The translations under genes were made by a program, and so were the position numbers. Shown here one piece after another: positions 24,327 through 33,814 of a DNA stretch of 49,426 nt. The stretch is from an uncultured Bacteroidota bacterium (lineage in GTDB: Bacteria > Bacteroidota > Bacteroidia > Bacteroidales > GWA2-32-17): positions 1-49,426 of the forward strand of contig CAIQJL010000074.1 in the NCBI GenBank assembly GCA_903872185.1, read 5' to 3'. Position 1 is the stretch's first letter; every line of letters starts with the position of its first letter. The notes under the pieces are model-generated. The model worked only from the letters and a program-made list of their open reading frames with translations. It made no database searches and was not told the DNA's origin.

Positions 24327-27300
24327 ATGCTCGATTTATATACTCATCACCATAGTTTTAACAAAGCTCTTGATTCGGTTAAAAAAGCAGAATCGCAAAA
24401 CACTTTTATAAAAGGACTTAGTGGTTCATCGCAAGCATTTTTGATTGCTTCTGTTTTTCAAAAATCAGAGAAGAATATGGTTTGTATTCTTCCTGAAAAA
24501 GAAGAAGCTGCAAATTTTTACTCTGATTTATTTAGCGTACTAAAAGAACAGAATGTACATTTTTTTCCATCTTCTTTCAGGAAAAAACATAATATTAACG
24601 ATTTAAATACTGCAAATTCTGTTATTCGCACAGGAGTTCTCGAAAAAATTTCTTCAGCAAAAAATCCGTTATTAATTATAACTTATCCCGAGGCTATTGC
24701 CGAAAAGGTTATTAGTAGTGAGATTCTCACCGAGAATACTCTTATTCTTCACAAAAACGAAAAAGTTTCTTCCTCATTTATCGAAGAAGTTTTAGTAAGT
24801 TATGATTTTGAACGTGCCGATTTTGTATACAAACCAGGGCAATATGCTTTTCGGGGAAGTATAATTGATATTTTCTCATTTTCAGATGAAAATCCATTTC
24901 GTATTGATTTTATTGGCGACGAAGTAAATAATATTCGCAGTTTTAATATCGAAAATCAATTAAGTATTAAAGAATTTGAAAAATTTGCAATTGTTCCTGA
25001 CTTTTCACAGAAAAGCGGAATTACTACAAACTCTTCAATGTTATCTTTCTATAATACTGAACCAGTAATTTATTTAAAAGATTCTGGTTTATTCGAAAAA
25101 CAAATAGAACAATTTAACACAGAATCTTCCGAATTATTTAATACATCAACCGAATTATTAGAAAGTATAACAAAATATAATATTCTTGAATCGGGAATAA
25201 GTTGTATTAAAAATCATGATCAGATTCTTCAATTTAGTACCAGTTCTCAACCTTCATTTAATAAAAATTTTGATTTACTTGGCTCTGATTTAATAGATAG
25301 AAAATCAAAAGAATATAAAGTTTTTATTTTGTCAGATAATCCACATCAGATTGAGCGGTTAAATGCGATTTTTGATGATATGGGAATTCCCGGACTTTTT
25401 GAAACAAAATCGCTAAATATTCATGAAGGATTTATTGATAATGATCTTCAGGTATGTTGTTATACCGATCATCAAATTTTTGGAAAATACCATAAATATA
25501 AATTACGTGATGATTTTTTGAAAAGTGAAACTATTACTTTAAACGAGTTTTACAATTTACATCCTGGCGATTATGTAGTTCATATTGATCATGGAATAGG
25601 TGTTTTTGGAGGATTAGAAAAAATAAATCTTAATGGAAAATGGCAAGAGCAAATAAGATTAGTTTATAAAGACAAAGATATACTCTTTGTTAATCTGCAT
25701 TCACTTCATAAAATATCAAAATACAAAAGTAAAGATGGAGATGTTCCCAAGCTTAATAAGTTAGGTACAGGTGCATGGACAAGATTAAAACAACAAACAA
25801 AGAATAAGGTAAAAGACATTGCCCGCGACCTTATAGATCTTTATGCTAAAAGATTACAACAAAAAGGTTTTGCTTTTTCGCCAGATACATATTTACAAAC
25901 AGAATTAGAAGCTTCATTTATTTATGAAGATACACCAGATCAGGAAAAAGCTACAAATGCATTAAAAGCAGATATGGAACTTGACATTCCAATGGACAGA
26001 TTAATTTGTGGAGATGTAGGATTTGGAAAAACAGAAGTCGCAATTCGTGCTGCTTTTAAGGCTGTAACAGATAGCAAACAAGTTGCAGTTTTAGTTCCAA
26101 CTACAATTTTAGCACTTCAACATTATTATACATTTACTGACAGATTAAAGGATTTTCCATGTAAAATAGAGTTTTTAAGTCGTTTTAAAACTGCTGCCGA
26201 ACAAAAAGAAATATTTAAAGAAATATCTTCCGGAAAGATTGATATAGTAATTGGTACACATAAACTATTAAACAAAGAATTACATTTTAAAGATCTCGGA
26301 CTTTTTATTATTGATGAAGAACAAAAATTTGGAGTTGCCGCAAAAGAAAAACTACGTTCAATAAGAGTAGATGTTGATACTTTAACTCTAACTGCTACAC
26401 CAATTCCAAGAACACTGCAGTTTTCATTAATGGGTGCAAGAGATTTGTCAATTATAAACACACCACCACCAAATCGTCAGCCTGTTGTTACAGAAGTGCA
26501 TGTTTTTAACGAAGAACTAATTCGTGATGCTATAAATTATGAATTAAACCGAAATGGTCAGGTGTTTTTCGTTCATAACCATGTGCAGAATATTCAAGAA
26601 GTAGAGCTTCTAATTAAAAAACTTTGTCCGCATGCAAGAACCGCAGTTGGCCATGGACAAATGAAACCAGCCGATTTGGAGAAACTAATGCTTAATTTTA
26701 TAAATGGTAAAAATGATGTGTTAATTTCAACTACAATTGTAGAAAATGGTTTAGATATACCAAATGCAAATACCATAATTATTAACAACGGCCATATGTT
26801 TGGCTTAAGTGATTTGCATCAATTACGCGGCAGAGTTGGACGATCAAACCGTAAAGCATTTTGTTATATAATGGCACCAGCTATTGATACATTACCTACC
26901 GATTCGAAAAGAAGATTAAGAGCAATTGAAGAATTTAGTGAATTGGGAAGTGGTTTTAATATTGCACTTCAGGATTTGGATATTCGTGGAGCAGGTAATT
27001 TACTAGGTGGTGAGCAAAGTGGTTTTATTGCTGACATTGGCTTTGATGCATATCAAAAAATACTTCAGGAAGCTATGTTAGAACTTCACGAAAGTGAGTT
27101 TCAAAATATAACACCTGCACCAAAAAAGGCTGATCTTTCTTCAATTAATAAAGAATACTCTCACGATTGTGTTGTTGAAACCGACATGGAACTTTTTATT
27201 CCAGAAAAATATGTCGAAAATATGTCGGAGAAAATTAAGCTATACCGCGAACTAGACAATATTGATAATGAAAAACAACTTCAGCTTTTTTCGGATTCAT

Positions 27301-27629
27301 TAGCTGATCGTTTTGGAAAATTACCTAAAGAAGTTTTAGGTTTATTTGATGTACTAAGGCTAAGATGGAAAGCGAAACAACTTGGTTTCGAAAAAATGAT
27401 ACTAAAACAAAATAGATTTATTTGTTATTTTATAAACGATAAATCATCACCTTACTATAGCTCTCAGGTTTTCAGTAACATTTTACAATATCTACATACT
27501 TCGCGAAGCTCATCAGGATTAAAAGAAACAAATGATAAATTATCGTTAAATTTTGAAAAGATAAGTTCTATAGAAAAGGCAAATCAGTTGCTGGATGGCT
27601 TAATTCAAAATGTAATAACTACTTTTTAA
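24327..27629 (+). CDS. mfd: Transcription-repair coupling factor Mfd
   Basis: This 1100-residue translocase removes stalled RNA polymerase at DNA lesions and recruits UvrA. I set the start at ATG 24327 because a further-upstream TTG lies inside the promoter. Domains: the UvrB-like N-terminal region (RGSIIDIFSF near 185); the CarD-like polymerase-binding domain (GDYVVHIDHGIGVFGGLEK near 412-470); helicase domains with Walker A GDVGFGKTEVA (about 560), DEEQ (about 661), TATPIPRTLQ and QLRGRVGRS; and the C-terminal TRCF/D7 region. Length and motifs are complete. Confidence 0.97.
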   Translation: MLDLYTHHHSFNKALDSVKKAESQNTFIKGLSGSSQAFLIASVFQKSEKNMVCILPEKEEAANFYSDLFSVLKEQNVHFFPSSFRKKHNINDLNTANSVIRTGVLEKISSAKNPLLIITYPEAIAEKVISSEILTENTLILHKNEKVSSSFIEEVLVSYDFERADFVYKPGQYAFRGSIIDIFSFSDENPFRIDFIGDEVNNIRSFNIENQLSIKEFEKFAIVPDFSQKSGITTNSSMLSFYNTEPVIYLKDSGLFEKQIEQFNTESSELFNTSTELLESITKYNILESGISCIKNHDQILQFSTSSQPSFNKNFDLLGSDLIDRKSKEYKVFILSDNPHQIERLNAIFDDMGIPGLFETKSLNIHEGFIDNDLQVCCYTDHQIFGKYHKYKLRDDFLKSETITLNEFYNLHPGDYVVHIDHGIGVFGGLEKINLNGKWQEQIRLVYKDKDILFVNLHSLHKISKYKSKDGDVPKLNKLGTGAWTRLKQQTKNKVKDIARDLIDLYAKRLQQKGFAFSPDTYLQTELEASFIYEDTPDQEKATNALKADMELDIPMDRLICGDVGFGKTEVAIRAAFKAVTDSKQVAVLVPTTILALQHYYTFTDRLKDFPCKIEFLSRFKTAAEQKEIFKEISSGKIDIVIGTHKLLNKELHFKDLGLFIIDEEQKFGVAAKEKLRSIRVDVDTLTLTATPIPRTLQFSLMGARDLSIINTPPPNRQPVVTEVHVFNEELIRDAINYELNRNGQVFFVHNHVQNIQEVELLIKKLCPHARTAVGHGQMKPADLEKLMLNFINGKNDVLISTTIVENGLDIPNANTIIINNGHMFGLSDLHQLRGRVGRSNRKAFCYIMAPAIDTLPTDSKRRLRAIEEFSELGSGFNIALQDLDIRGAGNLLGGEQSGFIADIGFDAYQKILQEAMLELHESEFQNITPAPKKADLSSINKEYSHDCVVETDMELFIPEKYVENMSEKIKLYRELDNIDNEKQLQLFSDSLADRFGKLPKEVLGLFDVLRLRWKAKQLGFEKMILKQNRFICYFINDKSSPYYSSQVFSNILQYLHTSRSSSGLKETNDKLSLNFEKISSIEKANQLLDGLIQNVITTF

Positions 27630-27692
27630 TATAATTACGAATAAAAACAATTACGAATTACGAAATAATAGTTTGTAATTATAAATTTGTAA

Positions 27693-30600
27693 TTATTTAT
27701 TGTATTCTCCACTTTGCACTTTATCCCTAACAAGCATCAAAATATGATCTTTATCAATTGGTGAAATACGAGCTTCGAATTGACGAATACCAGCAGGTGA
27801 GGATAGCTCATATTCAACTACCTGAATTTTTGAAGTTTCAAGCGAGTTTAAAATACATGTTCTAACTTTTTTCAACATTTCACCACTAAAAAAATCTTCA
27901 AGATTTTTTCCAATAACACTATCTAAAGGAACCTCAAGTTCGTGATATATATCTGGTTTAAAATATGAATATTGTCCGTTTCTGTCAACTATAAAAAGTA
28001 AATCTGGTATTGCATCTAACAATGCCTTGTATTTTTGTTCACTTTCACGAAGATTTCTTTCAATAAATTTGCGTTCAGAAATGTCTCTTACACTAAAATG
28101 TATATATTGTTTATCACTTAGTGTAAGAACTGTTAGACTTACTTCTGCATCAAATAAAGAACCATCTTTCTTTTTATATTGCCAATAATATGTGCTTTTT
28201 TCACCATTGTAAGCTTCTTCGATTTTCTTTTTTCTTTTTTCAGAAGACCGAATACCATTAGGCTGTGTTTCGGGCATTAGCAATAAAACATTTAGCCCAA
28301 CAAATTCGTCACGTGTATAACCAAATAAATTCTCAGCTTTTTCATTAAATTCAAAAACAATATCTTTATCTACAATAACAATAGCATCACTTCCTTCCTT
28401 AAACATAGAAAAATATTTTTTTTGACTTTCAAGAAGTGTTTTTTCAGTATTTTTCTGTTCAGTTATATCAATAAAATAGCCTAAAATATCAGTTATATTA
28501 TTTTCTTTATCTCTAATGTTACTTGCAAAATCTTTTACCCATAAATAGCTTCCATCCATGCGCTTCATTCTATATGGAGAGTATTCTATATGTGAAGCGT
28601 TTTTAGAAAGTGCTACATTTCTTTCTTTTAAGTGAAAAGCATTATCATCGGGATGAATTAATGAGTCATAAGTGACTATTCCAGATAAAAATTCTTGTGG
28701 TGCAAAACCCAGAATGTTTTTAACATTCTCAGAAATATATTCTACTTTTGAAGTATCACTTGCTTTTACACGTGCTATAACAACACTCCCTTGCAAAAAC
28801 ATATTGCGTTCATCAAGTAAGATTTTATTAGTTGCATGAATTTCTTCATCAATTTTTTTAAGTCGTGAAATATCAGTAATAGATCCCGCAAGTCTAATAG
28901 GCTTACCATTATCATCGTTCATTAAAACACCTCTTTCTATAACCCAAACAAATTGCCCGTTTTTATGTCTCAACCGAAGTTCATTTTCATAAGACTTAGT
29001 GTTACCAATTAGATAATCATTAAGGCATTTTTTTGCATGATCATAATCCTCATGATGAATAAATCCATCACGAACTCCAAATTCATTTTTCAATTCATAA
29101 TCTTCGTAACCAAGCAAACTTTTCCAACGAGGTGATAAATAAACTGTATTTGCTTCAATATCCCAATCCCAGATTCCATCGTTTCCTCCTTTTGCTACAA
29201 GCGCATATCGTTCTTGAGTATCTCGAAGGTCATTAAGATTTTTCTCTCTTTCAGTAACATCAAGTGTCCAAATAAGAATACGATAAATTTCTCCTCTGAA
29301 ATTCATTACCGGATCAATGTGAGTTTCATTCCAAACTTCCATTTCCCGAATTAAAATAACTTCTTTATAAACTATACTGTGTCCTTTTTTAGCTTCTTCA
29401 AACTTTGCTATAAAATTCTTTTGTCTTTCATCACCCGGAACAAAATCAAGCACATTATCTCCACGCTTAATTGTTCTGCTAAATTCTTTCATAATAATAT
29501 CCCGGGCAGCTTTATTAAATGTAACAATATTATAATTAAGATCCGACAAATAAAAGCGCTGAATACTACTATCAAATAATGGTTTTAACTCGTTTTTTGT
29601 TTCTTCTAAATCTTTTTCAATTTTCTTATTTTCGGTTATATCTAATAAAGAAATACAAAACCTATCAATATTATTATTTTCTTGATAAACAATTGGGTAT
29701 ATTGTTATTTTAAAATATCTTTGTTCTTTTCCTACAATAGCAATGCGCTCTATATAGTGCGAAACGCCATTTAATGCTGCCTTAAATAAATTATCTAAAT
29801 CATCATGTCCTAGAAAATACAAAAGATCAAAAATTGAATCACCTATTTTAGATTCTTTATTAAATGTTTTTAACTGATAACGTTGAGCTAGTTTGTTTAA
29901 ATCTATTAATTGCAGTTCTTTATCAACAAGATAAATTGCTTCAGTAGCTCCGTTAAAAATCGCTTTTAAATTAGCAATATAATTTCTAGACGATTCTTCA
30001 GTCTTCATTTTTGATGTTATATCTTTACAATAACATACTAAACTATAAACTTCGTCTATTTCATCATTTAAAACGGATAATGATAGAAAAGCAAATTTTT
30101 CAACTCCATCAGTAGAAATAAATGAGATTTCAGTTTCTAATTTTTCAAGTTCAAGAGCTTTTTCTAAAATATTTTCCTGAATAAATTCTTCTTTATTACC
30201 CTTGAATAAATCCGAAAAATTTAATCCTTTTATTTTATCTCTATTTAAACCAAATATTTGCTCGGCAGCTTTATTTGAATAGGTTATTTTTCCGTTTAAT
30301 GAAATGGTAAAAATCGCATCATTAATGTTATCGATAAGATTTTCATTAATTCTTGAATGATGATCGTTTTTATGTTTAGAAAAAACTAAATCAATTGTAA
30401 TACCCAAAGTAACTTTATCAATTGGCTTAACAAGATATCCATAAGTAGAAGATTTAAGAGCCTTGCATACTGTAGTTTCATCTGTATAACTTGAAACATA
30501 TATAATAGGAACGTCAAATTCATGATAAATCTTTTCAGCTGCAGTTATTCCATCTATACTTCCTGGTAGATTAATATCCATTAAAACAATATCTGGACGG

Positions 30601-30740
30601 GTTTCACTACATTTTGTAATTGCATCAGATGCATTTGTATATGCACCTAAAACATCGTGCCCTAATTCATTTACAAATAACGAAAAAACCGTTAAAAGCA
30701 TCTTATCGTCCTCAACGATAATTATTTTCTTTCCCTTCAT
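27693..30740 (-). CDS. Receiver plus seven PAS domains, no kinase
   Basis: The protein has 1015 residues from the ATG at 30740 (an in-frame TTG lies six bases upstream). Residues 1-125 form a receiver domain: acidic VEDD, phosphorylatable Asp in VLMDINLPG, Thr/Ser in YVSSYTD and Lys in LVKPID. Seven PAS/PAC units of about 125 residues follow, each ending in forms of DITxxK (for example ISLLDITENKK, SITDISRLKK, FIDITEQKN, VRDISERKF). The protein ends after the seventh PAS, with no HisKA, HATPase, GGDEF or HTH. The 60 bp downstream contain no continuing frame, so truncation by a simple frameshift is not supported. It converges with mfd. It probably passes signals through partner proteins, but this is inferred. 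Confidence 0.88.
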   Translation of the reverse strand: MKGKKIIIVEDDKMLLTVFSLFVNELGHDVLGAYTNASDAITKCSETRPDIVLMDINLPGSIDGITAAEKIYHEFDVPIIYVSSYTDETTVCKALKSSTYGYLVKPIDKVTLGITIDLVFSKHKNDHHSRINENLIDNINDAIFTISLNGKITYSNKAAEQIFGLNRDKIKGLNFSDLFKGNKEEFIQENILEKALELEKLETEISFISTDGVEKFAFLSLSVLNDEIDEVYSLVCYCKDITSKMKTEESSRNYIANLKAIFNGATEAIYLVDKELQLIDLNKLAQRYQLKTFNKESKIGDSIFDLLYFLGHDDLDNLFKAALNGVSHYIERIAIVGKEQRYFKITIYPIVYQENNNIDRFCISLLDITENKKIEKDLEETKNELKPLFDSSIQRFYLSDLNYNIVTFNKAARDIIMKEFSRTIKRGDNVLDFVPGDERQKNFIAKFEEAKKGHSIVYKEVILIREMEVWNETHIDPVMNFRGEIYRILIWTLDVTEREKNLNDLRDTQERYALVAKGGNDGIWDWDIEANTVYLSPRWKSLLGYEDYELKNEFGVRDGFIHHEDYDHAKKCLNDYLIGNTKSYENELRLRHKNGQFVWVIERGVLMNDDNGKPIRLAGSITDISRLKKIDEEIHATNKILLDERNMFLQGSVVIARVKASDTSKVEYISENVKNILGFAPQEFLSGIVTYDSLIHPDDNAFHLKERNVALSKNASHIEYSPYRMKRMDGSYLWVKDFASNIRDKENNITDILGYFIDITEQKNTEKTLLESQKKYFSMFKEGSDAIVIVDKDIVFEFNEKAENLFGYTRDEFVGLNVLLLMPETQPNGIRSSEKRKKKIEEAYNGEKSTYYWQYKKKDGSLFDAEVSLTVLTLSDKQYIHFSVRDISERKFIERNLRESEQKYKALLDAIPDLLFIVDRNGQYSYFKPDIYHELEVPLDSVIGKNLEDFFSGEMLKKVRTCILNSLETSKIQVVEYELSSPAGIRQFEARISPIDKDHILMLVRDKVQSGEYNK

Positions 30741-30818
30741 TTGCAAATTCTTAAATAAACCTGAAAATTATTTAATTTTACTCCCAAAAAAATGAACCGA
30801 GCATTCTTTTAAAAAACA

Positions 30819-30826
30819 CAAATTTA
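30819..30826 (-). promoter_or_regulatory. -7 element of the PAS protein
   Basis: The minus strand reads TAAATTTG, a perfect TAnnTTTG, about 80 nt before the ATG at 30740. No TTTG is found at the -33 distance. Confidence 0.4.
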
Positions 30827-30916
30827 CAAGAAAATAATATTTAACGAGTTTATTCTTAATTTAAATAATATTTGAGGTTGAAATTATAAATTATTTAGCT
30901 AACAATAAAATTTCAA

Positions 30917-31654
30917 ATGAATTTAACCATTGATATAGGAAATTCGAACACTAAGATTTCAAGATTTGAGAACAATAAATTTGTAGACTCATTTATTGCT
31001 GCTAATGAGTGTGATATGTTGCAATTGATACAAAATAAAATTAATAAAAATGATATAAATGCAATTATTATTTGCTCTGTAAAAGAAAATATTCCACAAT
31101 CTGTTATGTCATTAAATCAAACTGTTAAAAATTTAATAGTTTTTTCAAATAAAAATATAATTCCAATTGTAAACTTATATTCATCGCCAGAGACTTTAGG
31201 GCTAGACAGGCTTTGTTCAGCAGTTGGAGCAAATTTTTTATTTCCAAATTGTAATTGTTTAATTATTGATGCTGGAACTGCAATAACTTTTGATTTACTT
31301 AATAATAAAGGAGAATATTTGGGAGGATCTATATCACCAGGATTAACAACCAGATATAAGGCTCTTGCTCATTTCACAAAAAAACTTCCAGAACTTATTT
31401 ATAATGAAGAATTTAATTTTCCAGGCAACAATACAGAAAATTCTATTCATGCTGGAGTTCAGTATGGTGTTTTATATGAAACTGAAGGATATATAAATAA
31501 TTTAGAAAAAGAATATTCAGATTTGCACGTTATAGTTACAGGTGGTGATATCAATTTTTTTGAAAGAAACTTAAAAAAAACCATCTTTGCAGAACCAAAT
31601 CTTGTTGCAATTGGCTTACATAGAATTCTTGAAATTAATGAAAAAAACTTTTAG
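30917..31654 (+). CDS. coaX: Type III pantothenate kinase
   Basis: This enzyme catalyses the first step of coenzyme A synthesis, ATP-dependent phosphorylation of pantothenate. The 245-residue ASKHA-fold protein has LTIDIGNSNTKISRF at the start, SPETLGLDRLCSAVGA, the catalytic IIDAGTAITFD, and GGSISPGLTTRYKALAHFT. All are CoaX hallmarks. Its last 17 nt overlap the start of the next gene. It is the first gene of a six-gene co-directional cluster. Confidence 0.96.
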   Translation: MNLTIDIGNSNTKISRFENNKFVDSFIAANECDMLQLIQNKINKNDINAIIICSVKENIPQSVMSLNQTVKNLIVFSNKNIIPIVNLYSSPETLGLDRLCSAVGANFLFPNCNCLIIDAGTAITFDLLNNKGEYLGGSISPGLTTRYKALAHFTKKLPELIYNEEFNFPGNNTENSIHAGVQYGVLYETEGYINNLEKEYSDLHVIVTGGDINFFERNLKKTIFAEPNLVAIGLHRILEINEKNF

Positions 31655-33026
31655 TATAATTATTATAACATGTGCTCTGCTTGGAATTAAAGCAAGTGCA
31701 CAAAGCTTTACTAGCTCTCCTTATTCTAGATTTGGACTTGGTGATATTGCAGGAAATGCATTTCAACCTGGAGTTGCTATGGGCGGAACTGGAATTGCAT
31801 TACGAACAAATCATTCGATAAATAGCATTAATCCAGCATCTTACAGTGCTTTCGATACGCTTTCATTTATTTTTGATGTTACAGTAATAGGAAAATTTAC
31901 AACATATCAAACTAATTTACAGAGCAATAAGATAAATAATGTAGATTTAAGTCATTTTTCCGCGGGATTTCCAATTACTAAATGGTGGGGAAGTAGTTTT
32001 GGCTTATCACCTTATAGTAATGTAGGTTATAGTATTTCTGAATCAGTAGTTATTGATACTTTAAATCTTTCTAATACTTACAAAGGAAATGGTGGACTTA
32101 ATCAGTTTTTTATTGGAAATGCATTTAAATTATTCACAAAAGTTGATACAATTTCAAAAGTTTTAGCTGAAAATAATAAATTAACATTTTATAACACTAG
32201 TAGTTTATCTGTTGGTTTTAATACTTCTTACTTTTTTGGAGCTCTTGAAAGACATACAGCTTCTGTATTTCCAGATGAAGGAAATTTATTTGATATGTAT
32301 ACTACAAATAAAACTATTATTAATGATATAGGATTTAGAATAGGTGCTCAATATACATTTAACCGACAAGAAATTACAAGTTCAGAAAGAAAGAATAAGT
32401 ATACCATTATTGCTGGTTTTACATTTGATAACCAAAATGATTTAAATGCTAAAAACACTTCTATGGTAACTAAGTATTTAAATATTGGTGGTACAGTAAA
32501 AATTGACACTATTGAAAATCAAGTAAATAGTAAAGGAGATGTTCGTTTACCTATGAACATAGGTGTTGGTCTTGCTTTAATAACTCACGAGAGACTAACA
32601 TTTGCTTTAGATTACAGATGGCAACAATGGTCGGCAGCTCGTTTCTTTAACCAAAATGACTCATTAAATGATAGTCATACTATTTCTTTTGGAACTCAAA
32701 TTGCTCCCGACCCAAATCGTCAGAATAATTATCTTAAAATGATAAATTACAGATTTGGTTGTCACTATACTCAATCATATTTAAATTTAAGAAATACCAA
32801 TATAACTGATTATGGATTTAGTTTAGGTTTGGGACTTCCTATAACAAAGCCTGATAAGAGTGATGTTTCTGGATTAAGAAGAAGATTACCTCCTATAGTT
32901 AATATAGCTTTTGAGGTTGGGAAAAGAGGAACAACATTAAATAGTTTAATTAAAGAAAAATATTTTCAGATATCTGTAAATTTAAGTTTATACGATATTT
33001 GGTTTATAAAACGAAGATTTAATTAA
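31638..33026 (+). CDS. Putative outer-membrane beta-barrel protein
   Basis: I start at ATG 31638, which gives a clean signal peptide (MKKTFSIIIITCALLGIKAS, cleavage before AQS). The longer TTG-started form would put 17 non-signal residues in front. The 462-residue product has SPYSRFGLGDIAGNAFQPG, a FadL-like GGTGIAL, repeated NPASYSAFDTL-type strands and many alternating amphipathic strands. The last residues, SLYDIWFIKRRFN, are barrel-like with an aromatic near the end. It overlaps coaX and precedes lptC. The cargo is unknown. Confidence 0.75.
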   Translation: MKKTFSIIIITCALLGIKASAQSFTSSPYSRFGLGDIAGNAFQPGVAMGGTGIALRTNHSINSINPASYSAFDTLSFIFDVTVIGKFTTYQTNLQSNKINNVDLSHFSAGFPITKWWGSSFGLSPYSNVGYSISESVVIDTLNLSNTYKGNGGLNQFFIGNAFKLFTKVDTISKVLAENNKLTFYNTSSLSVGFNTSYFFGALERHTASVFPDEGNLFDMYTTNKTIINDIGFRIGAQYTFNRQEITSSERKNKYTIIAGFTFDNQNDLNAKNTSMVTKYLNIGGTVKIDTIENQVNSKGDVRLPMNIGVGLALITHERLTFALDYRWQQWSAARFFNQNDSLNDSHTISFGTQIAPDPNRQNNYLKMINYRFGCHYTQSYLNLRNTNITDYGFSLGLGLPITKPDKSDVSGLRRRLPPIVNIAFEVGKRGTTLNSLIKEKYFQISVNLSLYDIWFIKRRFN

Positions 33027-33054
33027 TTCTAGTTCACTTAAAATAATTCTTTAA

Positions 33055-33618
33055 TTGATAATTTTATTAGTTAAAATAACAAAGTTCACTTTTATTCTGG
33101 TACTCGGAGTAATCATTTTTAATTCTTGTTCTAATGATTTAGAGACAGTTAATGCAATTGTTGATTTATCCGAAAAGCCTATGATTTACGCAAAAGATGT
33201 TGAGATTTTGCGAACAGATTCTGGAAAAATTGTGTTGAAAGGGTTTGCCAAAGAATCATCTTACTTCTTATCTGAAAAAGACACTTTCCTTGAATTTAAA
33301 AAAGGTTTTGAAATAAAAACTTATAAAGATTACCCAATTGTAGAGTCAAGTATTAAAGCAGAATACGGTAAACATTGGGAAAGTAAACGAATTTGGGAAG
33401 CAAAAAAAAATGTAGTAACACAAAATATAAAAGGTGAAATGTTAAACACTGAGCAATTATATTGGGATGAAAACAAGCATATTATATATTCAAATAGCTT
33501 TTGCCGAATTACTACTGAAGATGGAATAATTTATGGAAACAGTTTTGAAGCAGATGAAACATTTAACAAATGGTCATTAAAAAAGGGCAAGGGAACAATA
33601 AATGTAAAAGATGAATAA
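33055..33618 (+). CDS. lptC: LptC-family lipopolysaccharide export protein
   Basis: LptC bridges the inner-membrane LptBFG exporter and periplasmic LptA. This 187-residue protein has an N-terminal hydrophobic segment ending in FNSCSND, so it may be lipidated at Cys. It is followed by a strand-rich domain: PMIYAKDVEILRTDSGKIVLKG, then ENKHIIYSNSFCRITTEDG and IIYGNSFEADETFNKWSLKKGKG, typical of YrbK/LptC. No ATG is present; TTG at 33055 is the likely start, which lowers confidence in the exact N-terminus. It is in an operon with neighbours on both sides, overlapping the next gene by 8 nt. Confidence 0.82.
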   Translation: MIILLVKITKFTFILVLGVIIFNSCSNDLETVNAIVDLSEKPMIYAKDVEILRTDSGKIVLKGFAKESSYFLSEKDTFLEFKKGFEIKTYKDYPIVESSIKAEYGKHWESKRIWEAKKNVVTQNIKGEMLNTEQLYWDENKHIIYSNSFCRITTEDGIIYGNSFEADETFNKWSLKKGKGTINVKDE

Positions 33619-33814
33619 AAAAGGCACAATAATTTTGGAATTTGTTTGGTTAGCATTAACAATTTTCGGAGTAGCAATAGGATCATATAAAGTAGCCACT
33701 ACTGGATTTAAAGACAGCTATGTTTTTTTTATTATTGCTGCTATTGCCGCATTTATGTATATATTAAGGCGAGCAATGAGGAAGTTTACAGATAATAATG
33801 AAACTAAAAAATGA
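33611..33814 (+). CDS. Small two-helix membrane protein in envelope operon
   Basis: This 67-residue protein has two transmembrane helices (about 8-27 and 38-54) followed by RRAMRKFTDNNETKK. It overlaps lptC by 8 nt, and its TGA stop overlaps the next start as ATGA. The strict coupling argues that it is a real gene. I do not recognise a family. Confidence 0.7.
   Translation: MNKKGTIILEFVWLALTIFGVAIGSYKVATTGFKDSYVFFIIAAIAAFMYILRRAMRKFTDNNETKK

Noticed and set aside
27630-27692. Frameshifted histidine kinase tail of the PAS protein
   Set aside because: The 63 bp are AT-rich AATTACGAA-type repeats with no coding continuation.
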